DNA of 23,516 bases from JAWLFI01 sp041685645 (GTDB lineage Bacteria; Bacteroidota; Bacteroidia; Chitinophagales; Saprospiraceae), in assembly GCA_041685645.1 (NCBI GenBank), contig JAWLFI010000018.1:1-23516 (forward strand), read 5' to 3'. This document shows positions 1 through 7,574 of the stretch, one piece after another. Every line of letters begins with the position of its first letter. Positions within the stretch are counted from its first letter, which is position 1. Made by a program: the position numbers and the translations under genes. The notes under the pieces are model-generated. The model was not told where the DNA came from. It saw nothing but the letters and a program-made list of their open reading frames with translations, and searched no databases.

Positions 1-1
1 G

Positions 2-163
2 CTTAATTTGGGAGGCGGAGTCGCGTATAAATATAACGAGCAATGGCAGATCGAATTCATGCCTATATTCATTTTATCTCCGTTTGCAGATGGCATGGGA
101 CCCAATAGAGACAAAATCAATTCCCTCATCCTTCAATTTCAGCTACGCAGAGCCTTACAATAG
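2..163 (+). CDS. C-terminal fragment of a probable outer-membrane beta-barrel protein
   Basis: An open frame enters from the left edge and gives 53 residues before a TAG stop. The fragment has alternating polar and hydrophobic stretches (GGGVAYKYNEQWQIEFMPIF, then a closing strand SLILQFQLRRALQ), the look of the last strands of a Bacteroidota outer-membrane beta-barrel. The start and most of the protein lie outside the window, so the family cannot be named. A different beta-rich secreted protein would look similar. It converges on smpB with a shared hairpin between them. Confidence 0.45.
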   Translation, partial: LNLGGGVAYKYNEQWQIEFMPIFILSPFADGMGPNRDKINSLILQFQLRRALQ

Positions 164-294
164 ATATCTCTATTTTACCTCCGTTTTCTCTCAGACAATC
201 TTCAATACACGGAGGATTATATAAAGGTTCGTTCTATCTTTTATCCTTGTTTATAAAACCTTCAGGTCAAGGATTTGAATGGTATTTGGCCCGC
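164..294. other. Intergenic region with a weak inverted repeat
   Basis: AT-rich gap between the converging outer-membrane fragment and smpB. CCTCCGT (178-184) and ACGGAGG (209-215) form a 7-bp inverted repeat with a 24-nt spacer. This may be a weak hairpin at the end of the upstream gene. No gene is seen here. Confidence 0.3.
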
Positions 295-324
295 AAGCCG
301 AAAAATGCTTGCATTTTTCAGCTT
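295..324. terminator. Bidirectional terminator-like hairpin between converging genes
   Basis: AAGC, one mismatch, then GAAAAATGC pairs with GCATTTTTC, one mismatch, GCTT, around a tiny TT centre. The A5 and T5 runs sit in the arms, so either strand gives a hairpin with a U-rich side. It lies exactly between the plus-strand gene ending at 163 and smpB, and overlaps the smpB stop codon. Position and symmetry favour a shared terminator; the very small loop is the weak point. Confidence 0.5.
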
Positions 325-787
325 AGTATTTCAGATTTCTTTGGAGATCTCTTTTCTGGTCTTTTTTCTTGATGGAGTCTCTTTTATCGTAAACTTTTTT
401 ACCTCTAGCAAGAGCAATTTCAATCTTGATCAAGCCCCTTTCATTGACGAATAATCGCACGGGAACAATAGAAAACCCTCGTTCTTTGACTTTTTTCTGC
501 AATTGCTTTAGCTCCCGTTTTTTCAATAGGAGTTTCCTCGGTCTCAGGGGATCGTGATTTTGGTCATTGCCGTATTTGTACTCCGAAATATGGAGTTTCC
601 GGATCAACAATTCAGACTTCGTATTAAAATAGCAGTAGGCATCCCCCATATTCACCCCACCATGCCGCACGGATTTGACCTCTGTTCCGGTCAATTGAAT
701 GCCCGCTTCATAGAGCTTTTCCAGTTGGTATTCGAAGCTCGCTTTTCTATTTTTATATTCTATATCAGGTTCAAAAGTTTGAGCCAT
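323..787 (-). CDS. smpB: SsrA-binding protein SmpB
   Basis: 154 residues, the normal SmpB length. SmpB binds tmRNA and carries it to stalled ribosomes for trans-translation. Recognisable family signatures are GTEVKSVRHGGVNMGDAYC near residues 34-52, HDPLRPRKLLL in the middle, the KIEIALARGKKVYDKRD block, and a basic tail (residues about 135-154) expected to enter the ribosomal decoding channel. The ATG at 787 lies 9 nt after the DPP-IV stop, so it is probably the last gene of the kinase/regulator/peptidase operon. The link to those genes may be positional only. The tmRNA gene itself is not seen in this window. Confidence 0.97.
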   Translation of the reverse strand: MAQTFEPDIEYKNRKASFEYQLEKLYEAGIQLTGTEVKSVRHGGVNMGDAYCYFNTKSELLIRKLHISEYKYGNDQNHDPLRPRKLLLKKRELKQLQKKVKERGFSIVPVRLFVNERGLIKIEIALARGKKVYDKRDSIKKKDQKRDLQRNLKY

Positions 788-796
788 TCGCAGGTA

Positions 797-2971
797 TTAT
801 TTTTGTTCTAAAAATCTCGTAATCTTATTAAAAAGATGTCTTCTTGCGTTATCGCCATAGATACCATGATTTCTATTAGGATACAAATAGGTATCAAATT
901 GTTTATTTGCCCGTATCAGTGCTTTTGTCATTTCTGCGGTATGTTGAAAGTGAACATTGTCATCAGCCAGCCCGTGAACGAGTAAATATCGACCTTTCAA
1001 TCGATCCACGTAAAACATAGGCGCATTGGTATCGTATCCTTTTTCATTTTGGCTATACCTTTGCATATATCGCTCGGTATAGATGGAGTCGTACCATTTC
1101 CAATTAGTGACTGGTGCAACAGCAATCGCCGCTGAGAACACATCATTTCCCTTTAAAAGAGCTAAGCTAGACAGATACCCACCATAACTCCATCCAAAGA
1201 TGGAAACATTATCTGCATCTACATGAGATTGAGCCGCTAGTATTCTGGCTGCCTCAATTTGGTCTTCAGATTCGTAGTGTCCCAGTCTCTTGTATGTCAA
1301 TTTTCTAAAATTTTCACCTCGAGCGCCCGTGCCTCGATTATCTACTGAGGCTACTATAAATCCCTTCTGCGCCATCATCTGAAACCACCAATAATATGAC
1401 CCCTTCCAGTTATTCACGACTTGCTGACTATTGGGACCGCCGTAAACATGCATGAGAACCGGATACTGTTGAGTAGAATCAAAATCGGGAGGATAGAGAA
1501 AAAAGGCATTCAATTCTATTGAGTCCGAGCATGTAATAGTAGAGAATTCTACCGGGCGGGCATTGAATTTTTCCTTCATTTTTTTTATTCCCTCATTATC
1601 AATGAGCGATCGGGACACTTCGACATCTGTGTGCTGTAGGTGGTATACAGGTGGTGTATTGATGGTAGCATGTCGAGCGATATAATAGTTAAAATCAGAG
1701 CTAAAGGTAGCCGAGTTCCAACCCGGCAGATTGAGCAGGGTGTCTACATCTCTGGTTTTCAGAGATACAGCCAGCACCTCGCGATCCATGGGCGTGCGAC
1801 TAGCCGCCTGATAAAAAAGTCGATCTGAATCGGAGTCAAAGCCGTAACATTCCGTCACATCATAGGAGCCCGGGGTGAGATTAGAAAGAAGTTTTCCCTC
1901 GTAATTGTAGAGGAATAATTGATTCCATCCCTCTCTTTCGGAGGCCCAAATCCACTGCTCCTCTTCAGGGAGGAAGATCAAGTCATCGTGGATGCTAATA
2001 TAATAGGGGTTCTTTTCCTCCAGTAGCTCGCGGTAAGTATTTGTCACGGGATCATAGGCCTTGAGAATCAAGTGATTTTGCATGCGATTGAGATAACTAA
2101 CAATGAGTTCATCTGTGCCCGGCATCCAGTATAATCGCGGAATATAAAAATCGTTCCACCCATCGGGAATTTCCATGGCTTTTTTGTCCTTCGTTTTCAA
2201 GTCTACTAAATACACTTGAACACTAGAGTTGGTTTCCCCTACTTTGGGGTACTTGAAGGAGTAAGTATCCGGATAGGGATCATTCCGATAGTATTTCATG
2301 GAAAATTCAGGAACCTCACTTTCATTAAACTCAATGTAAGCAATTGAACGTCCATCCGGGCTCCATTCAAAAGCACGCGTGAGTTTAAGCTCTTCCTCAT
2401 AGACCCAGTCCGCTGCCCCACAAATAATTTTATTCCATTCGCCATTCTCAGTAATTGGTGTAAGTTCTCCGCTGGATAAATTTTTGATGTAGAGGTTATT
2501 TTCTTTCACAAAGGCAACCTTCTCACCTGAGGGGTCAAAAGTGGGATAGAGTTGTTTCCCGGCAGTATCCAAAGGCTGAATCTCGTTGTTCTTCCGGTCA
2601 AAAACGTAGTAAAACCCTTTCTTAGAATATCTGTAAATCTTTTCTGTATCAGTCGATAAAAGCACTTTTCTTTCATCCGGACTAAAAGTATAATCCTGAA
2701 AATCCGGGCCGCGATATCCCATGGCCTCAAGTTCTGCCCGGGAGAAGACAGATTCCGTTCGATTTCCGGTCTCAATATCATACACCTCCAGTTCCTTTTG
2801 TTGCAATTTCGTATAGTATTGGCCATCCTTCAAAAAGGAGAAATTGCCCGGCGTGGAATGCCTAAGTTGTCCACTCCCCCAAATAATATCATTGGTGAGT
2901 AAACTCTGACTCTTCACTGTCGAGAGTGTCAAGGAGCAAATAACAAGTCCGAAAATAATACGATTTATCAT
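797..2971 (-). CDS. Dipeptidyl peptidase IV (S9B family prolyl oligopeptidase)
   Basis: 724 residues. DPP-IV removes Xaa-Pro or Xaa-Ala dipeptides from peptide N-termini, usually in the periplasm or at the cell surface. An N-terminal signal peptide is visible (hydrophobic residues 4-17, likely cleavage near 21-22). A beta-propeller (about 40-470) is followed by an alpha/beta hydrolase domain (about 490-724). The double-Glu anchor for the substrate amino group is in DWVYEEEL, with E193/E194 equivalent to the human pair. The catalytic triad is Ser595 in GWSYGG, Asp670 in HGLADDNVHF and His702 in NRNHGIYG. All key residues are present. It starts 10 nt after the response regulator and ends 9 nt before smpB, in one operon with a two-component system. 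Confidence 0.95.
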   Translation of the reverse strand: MINRIIFGLVICSLTLSTVKSQSLLTNDIIWGSGQLRHSTPGNFSFLKDGQYYTKLQQKELEVYDIETGNRTESVFSRAELEAMGYRGPDFQDYTFSPDERKVLLSTDTEKIYRYSKKGFYYVFDRKNNEIQPLDTAGKQLYPTFDPSGEKVAFVKENNLYIKNLSSGELTPITENGEWNKIICGAADWVYEEELKLTRAFEWSPDGRSIAYIEFNESEVPEFSMKYYRNDPYPDTYSFKYPKVGETNSSVQVYLVDLKTKDKKAMEIPDGWNDFYIPRLYWMPGTDELIVSYLNRMQNHLILKAYDPVTNTYRELLEEKNPYYISIHDDLIFLPEEEQWIWASEREGWNQLFLYNYEGKLLSNLTPGSYDVTECYGFDSDSDRLFYQAASRTPMDREVLAVSLKTRDVDTLLNLPGWNSATFSSDFNYYIARHATINTPPVYHLQHTDVEVSRSLIDNEGIKKMKEKFNARPVEFSTITCSDSIELNAFFLYPPDFDSTQQYPVLMHVYGGPNSQQVVNNWKGSYYWWFQMMAQKGFIVASVDNRGTGARGENFRKLTYKRLGHYESEDQIEAARILAAQSHVDADNVSIFGWSYGGYLSSLALLKGNDVFSAAIAVAPVTNWKWYDSIYTERYMQRYSQNEKGYDTNAPMFYVDRLKGRYLLVHGLADDNVHFQHTAEMTKALIRANKQFDTYLYPNRNHGIYGDNARRHLFNKITRFLEQK

Positions 2972-2981
2972 GAGTTCTTGC

Positions 2982-3674
2982 TTAACAGTTTAGGCGAAAG
3001 CCTACGCCGTGAATATTTTCTATTTCAATGGCATCATCTCGACTAAATATCTTCCGCAATCGAGAAATAAAGACATCCAGAGATCGACTTTTAAAATAAT
3101 CTTCCTCTCCCCAAAATTCGATGAGGATATCTTTTCTACCCACCACTTCGTTGGGGTGCTTGAAGAATTCTTTGAGGATTTCCGTTTCCCGTTGAGTGAG
3201 TTTTTTCACTGTTTTATCCGACAAGTTTTTCAACTCAAAGGCTTGCGCCAGGAGGAGCCAATCCCCAACTTGATACACATCCTCTGCCTTATTATCGAGC
3301 ACTTGACTCCGCTTGAGAAAAACTTTAATCTTGAGTTGTAGCTCTTCAATGGAAAACGGTTTGGTAATATAGTCATCTCCACCCAGTTTCAAGCCTTCTA
3401 ACTTGTCCTCTTTAAGTCCTTTGGCGGTAAGGAAAATGATAGGAATATTTTTATCGACTTCTCGGATAGCTCTTCCCAGGGCAAATCCATCCATTTTGGG
3501 CAACATGACATCCAATAGAGCCAGATCAAATTCTTCTTCTTTGAATGCCTTTAATCCCGCTTCTCCGTCTGCACGATGAACCACTTCATAGCCTTCAAAT
3601 TCCAGATTATCCTTTGTGAGATAACTGAGTGAAGGGTCGTCTTCGACATATAATATTTTGGGCTTTTCAGACAT
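2982..3674 (-). CDS. OmpR/PhoB-family response regulator
   Basis: 230 residues from the ATG at 3674. An upstream TTG at 3680 would add two residues but is less likely. The receiver domain (about 5-118) has the acidic pocket E11/D12/D13, phospho-acceptor Asp55 in LLDVMLPKMDG, switch Thr83 and Lys105 (YITKPFS). A winged-helix DNA-binding domain (about 137-228) contains the TQRETEILKEF and RSLDVFISRLRKIF elements and ends at the GVGFRLNC hairpin. It lies 12 nt downstream of the sensor kinase, so the two are a cognate pair. The direct target is not shown by sequence. The downstream DPP-IV gene is co-transcribed and may be in the regulon. Confidence 0.95.
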   Translation of the reverse strand: MSEKPKILYVEDDPSLSYLTKDNLEFEGYEVVHRADGEAGLKAFKEEEFDLALLDVMLPKMDGFALGRAIREVDKNIPIIFLTAKGLKEDKLEGLKLGGDDYITKPFSIEELQLKIKVFLKRSQVLDNKAEDVYQVGDWLLLAQAFELKNLSDKTVKKLTQRETEILKEFFKHPNEVVGRKDILIEFWGEEDYFKSRSLDVFISRLRKIFSRDDAIEIENIHGVGFRLNC

Positions 3675-3686
3675 AATCAATCAAAC

Positions 3687-4958
3687 TTAAGTGGGAATAA
3701 ATATAAGGCATTTCGTCCCAATACCTTTTTTAGAACTTATTTCGAAGCTCCACTTATGAGCTTTGCAAATATTTTTCACATAGTAAAGTCCCAGACCAAA
3801 GCCCTTGACATCGTGGATATTGCCTTGTGGGATCCGGTAAAACTTCTCAGTAATCTTTCCGAGATGCTGGGGCTCTATACCCTTACCCTGATCTGTCACT
3901 TCTATCGAAACCCCTTCCTCCACAGCTCTAATCTCTACGGTAATCACGGGTTCTTTATCAGAGTATTTCACCGCATTGTCCACCAAATTATTGAGTAAAT
4001 TGAAAAAGTGAGAGCGATCCGCTTCTATGACGATATCCTTTGGCTCACAGATCAGGGTGAATTGGCCATTCTGTGACTCTATGCGGAATTGATGGGCTTG
4101 TTTTAATTCAGAGAGAATGGATTGAACCTTCACCTCTTCTTTTTGCAACTGAAACTGATCGTTCTCCAATTTCGCCATACTCAGGACTTGTTCGACCTGT
4201 CGATTGAGTCTTTGGTTCTGATCCTGAATTATCCCCACATACGTTTTTAGTTTTTCGTCATTTTGAATTACAGGAGCCTTCCGAATCACGTCAGAGGATA
4301 ATTTGATGGAAGAAATTGGAGTTTTGAACTCGTGAGTCATATTATTGATGAAATCTTTCTGCATTTCAGCCCATTTTTTTTGACTTATAATAACATAGAT
4401 AGCATAAGCAAAGAAAAGCAGAGTGATCGTCAAAATGGCTGTTACTAACCATATTCGATTCATTTCCTTGAATAAATAATTTTGGCGACTGGGAAAGCGA
4501 ACGGCAAAATAATAGGTGAATTCATCGTATCGCGGTAAAAGTGCCCCCCGCTGACTAACTATATCTTCCGGGTCTTTCACTACATTACAATAATTGCCGT
4601 ATACCATTTCCCGGGTATGACAATCAAAAACGGCATATTCAAAATCCAATAGTATCGCATGCTCAGTAAAAGTACTGTACAGGTAGTGCTCCAGAACATT
4701 GGCATCTATTACGTCTTCCATATTGACAACGTAATAATTGGGAGCCTTTCGGATAATCAAATCATTTACAGGAAGGGTACCGTTGTTGTATTGGGTGAGT
4801 TTTGTGGCTACTTCCCGAAGTGCGATTGTCACCCTTTCATGAAACTCTTTACTTTCTTGACTCCAGCTTTGATAAATCCAAAACCCCTGCAATACCAGTA
4901 TGCCGAGGATGGCTAGCACCCCTAAAATAATGACCCGAGAAATGACGCGAGAGTTCAT
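3687..4958 (-). CDS. Membrane sensor histidine kinase
   Basis: 423 residues from the ATG at 4958. The frame stays open upstream, but that extension has no family likeness and would run into the divergent gene, so the start was chosen just ahead of the first membrane helix. Order: TM1 (about 8-28), an extracytoplasmic sensor region (about 30-160) with two cysteines in FDCHTREMVYGNYC, TM2 (IWLVTAILTITLLFFAYAIY), HisKA with phospho-acceptor His209 in MTHEFKTPISSIK, then the ATPase domain with N-box NLLNNLVDNAVKYS, G1 DQGKGI and G2 GFGLGLYYV. All catalytic boxes are intact. The sensor domain is not one I recognise, so the signal is unknown. First gene of the operon with the response regulator. 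Confidence 0.93.
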   Translation of the reverse strand: MNSRVISRVIILGVLAILGILVLQGFWIYQSWSQESKEFHERVTIALREVATKLTQYNNGTLPVNDLIIRKAPNYYVVNMEDVIDANVLEHYLYSTFTEHAILLDFEYAVFDCHTREMVYGNYCNVVKDPEDIVSQRGALLPRYDEFTYYFAVRFPSRQNYLFKEMNRIWLVTAILTITLLFFAYAIYVIISQKKWAEMQKDFINNMTHEFKTPISSIKLSSDVIRKAPVIQNDEKLKTYVGIIQDQNQRLNRQVEQVLSMAKLENDQFQLQKEEVKVQSILSELKQAHQFRIESQNGQFTLICEPKDIVIEADRSHFFNLLNNLVDNAVKYSDKEPVITVEIRAVEEGVSIEVTDQGKGIEPQHLGKITEKFYRIPQGNIHDVKGFGLGLYYVKNICKAHKWSFEISSKKGIGTKCLIFIPT

Positions 4959-4972
4959 ACTACGATTTACGA

Positions 4973-4980
4973 CAAATATA
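4973..4980 (-). promoter_or_regulatory. TAnnTTTG -7-type box upstream of the histidine kinase
   Basis: On the minus strand this reads TATATTTG, an exact match to the Bacteroidota -7 element, ending 14 nt before the kinase ATG. No TTTG -33 element lies 17-23 bp further upstream, so it is a half-promoter match only. Nothing else in the divergent region looks better for this operon. Confidence 0.3.
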
Positions 4981-5065
4981 GAATTTAGAATATCATTCCA
5001 GAGGTTTAATGTGTAACTTCCAAAATTGATTCCCCTTACTGTTAGTACAATAACGTATCTTTTGA

Positions 5066-5073
5066 TATTTTTG
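5066..5073 (+). promoter_or_regulatory. TAnnTTTG -7-type box abutting the DUF4271 start
   Basis: TATTTTTG ends 3 nt before the ATG at 5077. If it is a -7 element, transcription would begin at or next to the start codon, giving a leaderless message. No -33 TTTG lies at the right distance. The match could be chance in AT-rich DNA. Confidence 0.25.
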
Positions 5074-5076
5074 GGC

Positions 5077-6021
5077 ATGGACCGAATAAAAAGATTGCTT
5101 TTTCTTTTTTGCTTACTACTCGGCCTGGTGCCATTTTCGAGTTCTGGGCAAACTGTAAATAGCTTTGAATTATTCCATCGCCTACCAAAAGCAACAACAG
5201 ACAGCCTCATCAACGCAGCTCCCGAACAACTTGAGGTGGATTCCCTGCCAGACCTAAATGCCAATGGCAGGTTCGACATTGATACCGCATCATCCTCCGG
5301 AAAGGCTACATCAAAGACAAAAGAGCGAAAGCCAACTTCCCCGGAAACCGAAACTCCGGGAGTAGTTCCTCAGATACTTCAGGAAAAAAGCAATCTTATT
5401 TTCGGCACCTTCATCCTCCTGGCGCTCTATCTCACCGTTGTCATTTCCTTCAAGCGCTCTGTTGTGAATGAGATCCTGCGAGCGTTATTAAATGACAACT
5501 ATCTCAACTTATTACTCAGAAAACTCCGCTCGAGAGGCCTGTCTCAGTTTATCTTTCTATACTTTTTTACGATTATCAATGCCGGCTTACTAATCTTTCT
5601 GATTTCCGAACATTCCCCCTCTGTCAATTTAGATGTAAATTTGCTCACCATAAGTGCTGTCATTGCATTCATATATCTGATTCGACATGCTACATTGTCC
5701 CTATTGGCTCAAACTTTCCCCATTAAGAAGGCCATTTTACAATTTAGCTTTACCATTTTGATATTCAATTTGTTTTTAGGCCTCATTTTATTTCCACTCA
5801 ACCTTTTCATTGCGTTTTCACCGGATATATTCAAAGAGTATTTTATATATTCTTCATTGATCATCATCATCTTGTTTTACATTTCGAGACAATTACGAGG
5901 ACTATTCATCGCTATGCCATATATATTCAGCTATAAGTTCCATTTTTTATTGTACCTTTGCACCATCGAAATAGCACCCTTAGCAGTGCTTTACAAGTTC
6001 TTTCAACCATATTTCAGCTAA
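5077..6021 (+). CDS. DUF4271 integral membrane protein
   Basis: 314 residues from the ATG at 5077. This start places a signal peptide at the N-terminus (RIKRLLFLFCLLLGLVPFSS, then GQ); an upstream ATG at 5026 would bury it. A low-complexity Ser/Thr/Pro/Glu/Lys stretch (about 60-100) precedes six or so hydrophobic segments from about residue 110 to the end, including LIFGTFILLALYLTVVISF and the closing FHFLLYLCTIEIAPLAVLYK. This architecture and the position 18 nt ahead of hemD match the DUF4271 family of Bacteroidota. The function is unknown. Recurrent pairing with uroporphyrinogen-III synthase hints at a link to tetrapyrrole metabolism, but this is inference from context. Confidence 0.85.
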   Translation: MDRIKRLLFLFCLLLGLVPFSSSGQTVNSFELFHRLPKATTDSLINAAPEQLEVDSLPDLNANGRFDIDTASSSGKATSKTKERKPTSPETETPGVVPQILQEKSNLIFGTFILLALYLTVVISFKRSVVNEILRALLNDNYLNLLLRKLRSRGLSQFIFLYFFTIINAGLLIFLISEHSPSVNLDVNLLTISAVIAFIYLIRHATLSLLAQTFPIKKAILQFSFTILIFNLFLGLILFPLNLFIAFSPDIFKEYFIYSSLIIIILFYISRQLRGLFIAMPYIFSYKFHFLLYLCTIEIAPLAVLYKFFQPYFS

Positions 6022-6039
6022 GAAATTAAAAAGACTTGC

Positions 6040-6816
6040 ATGGCAACGAACACAAAGAAACAGGTGTACAAACCTGTAGAGACAATTTTAGTATCTCAGC
6101 CCCAACCCCAACGATCTCCATTTTTCGGTCTCGCCGAGAAATTCGATCTAAAAATCGATTTTCGATCCTTCATCCACGTAGAAGAAGTGACGGAAAAAGA
6201 GTTTAGAAAAACAAGGATTCGCCCGAATGAGTATTCTGCTATCATTTTTACCAGTAGAAACAGCATCGATCATTTTTTCAGAATGTGTGAAGAGATGCGC
6301 ATTAAAATGTCAGAAGACACGAAATATTTTTGCCTGTCTGAGGCGGTTGCTCATTATTTGCAAAAGTTTATCGTTTACAGAAAAAGGAAAGTCTTTGTTG
6401 GTAAGCGGAAAATATCAGATTTAGAGAATGCTTTAAAAAAGCATAAGAAAAATGAATCCTTTTTATTGCCGTGCTCCAATTTGGGAAGCAAGCAAGTGGT
6501 GGAATATCTCAACAAAGAGAAAATCAAGTTTCAGGAAGCCATGATGTACCGAACGGTGGCTAGTGATTTGAGCGACCTGGCTGATATCACCTATGATGTC
6601 TTGGTCTTCTTTAGTCCTCTGGGCATCGAGTCACTCTACCGCAACTTTCCTGACTTTAAACAGAATGATACCCGGATCGCTGTCTATGGCAATACGACGA
6701 GTAAAGCAGTGGAAGATAGAGGCTTAGAAATCAATATAAAAGCACCGCAACCAGAAACTCCGTCGATGACCATGGCCCTTGAGAAATATATTGTCGAGGC
6801 CAATGGTAAAAAGTAA
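6040..6816 (+). CDS. hemD: Uroporphyrinogen-III synthase (HemD)
   Basis: 258 residues, the expected size. HemD closes linear hydroxymethylbilane into uroporphyrinogen III with inversion of ring D, in the cytoplasm. The two-lobed fold is suggested by repeated alpha/beta segments: NEYSAIIFTSRNSIDHFF in lobe one, and FLLPCSNLGSKQVVEYL, VLVFFSPLGIESLYRNF and TRIAVYGNTTSKAVEDRG in lobe two. The SPLGIESL and GNTTSKAVE blocks are the most diagnostic for this very divergent family. It follows the DUF4271 gene by 18 nt and is probably co-transcribed. No other haem gene is in the window. The start ATG is the only good one. Confidence 0.88.
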   Translation: MATNTKKQVYKPVETILVSQPQPQRSPFFGLAEKFDLKIDFRSFIHVEEVTEKEFRKTRIRPNEYSAIIFTSRNSIDHFFRMCEEMRIKMSEDTKYFCLSEAVAHYLQKFIVYRKRKVFVGKRKISDLENALKKHKKNESFLLPCSNLGSKQVVEYLNKEKIKFQEAMMYRTVASDLSDLADITYDVLVFFSPLGIESLYRNFPDFKQNDTRIAVYGNTTSKAVEDRGLEINIKAPQPETPSMTMALEKYIVEANGKK

Positions 6817-6835
6817 GCTGCCAACACTTAGACCA

Positions 6836-6843
6836 TATATTTG
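6836..6843 (+). promoter_or_regulatory. TAnnTTTG -7-type box upstream of the NUDIX gene
   Basis: TATATTTG lies in the 49-nt gap between hemD and the NUDIX gene and ends 22 nt before the TTG start, a reasonable leader length. No -33 TTTG is seen at the usual distance. Confidence 0.3.
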
Positions 6844-6865
6844 TTAGTACGTAAATGGTTGCAAA

Positions 6866-7495
6866 TTGAGTTGGATTAAATCTTTTATCGAAAATTTCTC
6901 AAACGCTCCTCTACCCGGCAGTCACGCTCAAAGTGAAATGTCTGGTTTTGGCCGAGCGAATATAGCTCCTACTGAACATGCCAGAAAGGCTTCAGTTCTT
7001 TTGTTGTTCTACCCGGAGGGTTCAGAACATAATCTTTGCTTCATCAAGCGCACTTCCCGCTATCCTCAAGATCCCCATTCAGGACAAATTGCTTTTCCCG
7101 GAGGACAGGAAGAAAAACAGGATCAGAGTTTGTGGCATACTGCCCTGAGAGAAGCGAAAGAGGAAGTTGGCGTTGATCCGGATGCTGTGCGACAAATTGG
7201 TCCTTTGACTCCACTGTACATTCCCGTCAGTAATTTTTTAGTACACCCCTTCATGGGCCACGTGGAAGATGTGCCCAATTTCTCTCCACAGGAAAGTGAG
7301 GTTCAAGAAATTATAACTCCAAAAGTTTCCTCCATCTTACATCCCGGCACGATAAAGAAAACCGACTTAATAATGGGAAAGAACAAACGTTTAAAAAACG
7401 TACCGCATTTTTATTTAAAGGAAAATATCGTTTGGGGAGCCACGGCTATGATTCTAAATGAGTTTAAAGCCTGTGCGATTCAATTTACGCCTTAA
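6866..7495 (+). CDS. NUDIX hydrolase, CoA pyrophosphatase (NudL) type
   Basis: 209 residues. Family members hydrolyse CoA or nucleoside diphosphate derivatives. The Nudix box runs from IAFPGGQEEKQDQ to ALREAKEEVGVD (residues about 74-101) with the Arg-Glu and Glu-Glu metal-binding residues present. The spacing (G-x5-D-x8-RE) is the one I recall for NudL-type CoA pyrophosphatases. The N-terminal FSNAPLPGSHAQSEM segment also fits that subfamily, which is why the TTG at 6866 is taken as the start. An in-frame TAG lies at 6845, no ATG lies between, and the next ATG (6938) would remove the conserved N-terminus. Substrate assignment is by likeness only. Confidence 0.88.
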   Translation: MSWIKSFIENFSNAPLPGSHAQSEMSGFGRANIAPTEHARKASVLLLFYPEGSEHNLCFIKRTSRYPQDPHSGQIAFPGGQEEKQDQSLWHTALREAKEEVGVDPDAVRQIGPLTPLYIPVSNFLVHPFMGHVEDVPNFSPQESEVQEIITPKVSSILHPGTIKKTDLIMGKNKRLKNVPHFYLKENIVWGATAMILNEFKACAIQFTP

Positions 7496-7502
7496 TTTTT
7501 GT

Positions 7503-7523
7503 ATATTTCATGCAGTGAAATAT
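7503..7523. promoter_or_regulatory. Perfect 8-bp inverted repeat upstream of icmF (candidate operator)
   Basis: ATATTTCA, TGCAG, TGAAATAT: two perfect 8-bp arms around a 5-nt centre, 7 nt after the NUDIX stop and 51 nt before the icmF ATG. No T-run follows, which argues against a terminator. The size and symmetry suit a dimeric repressor such as a TetR- or MarR-family regulator of acyl-CoA metabolism. No regulator gene is adjacent, so the binding protein is unknown. Confidence 0.4.
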
Positions 7524-7574
7524 GAACTTACATTCCATTGATATCACAACTATAGACCCAGAAAAAATCAGGAT

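Noticed and set aside
3687..5279. Extended 530-residue histidine kinase
   Set aside because: The first 107 residues precede the natural membrane helix, overlap the divergent DUF4271 gene and resemble no kinase domain; the start at 4958 is preferred.
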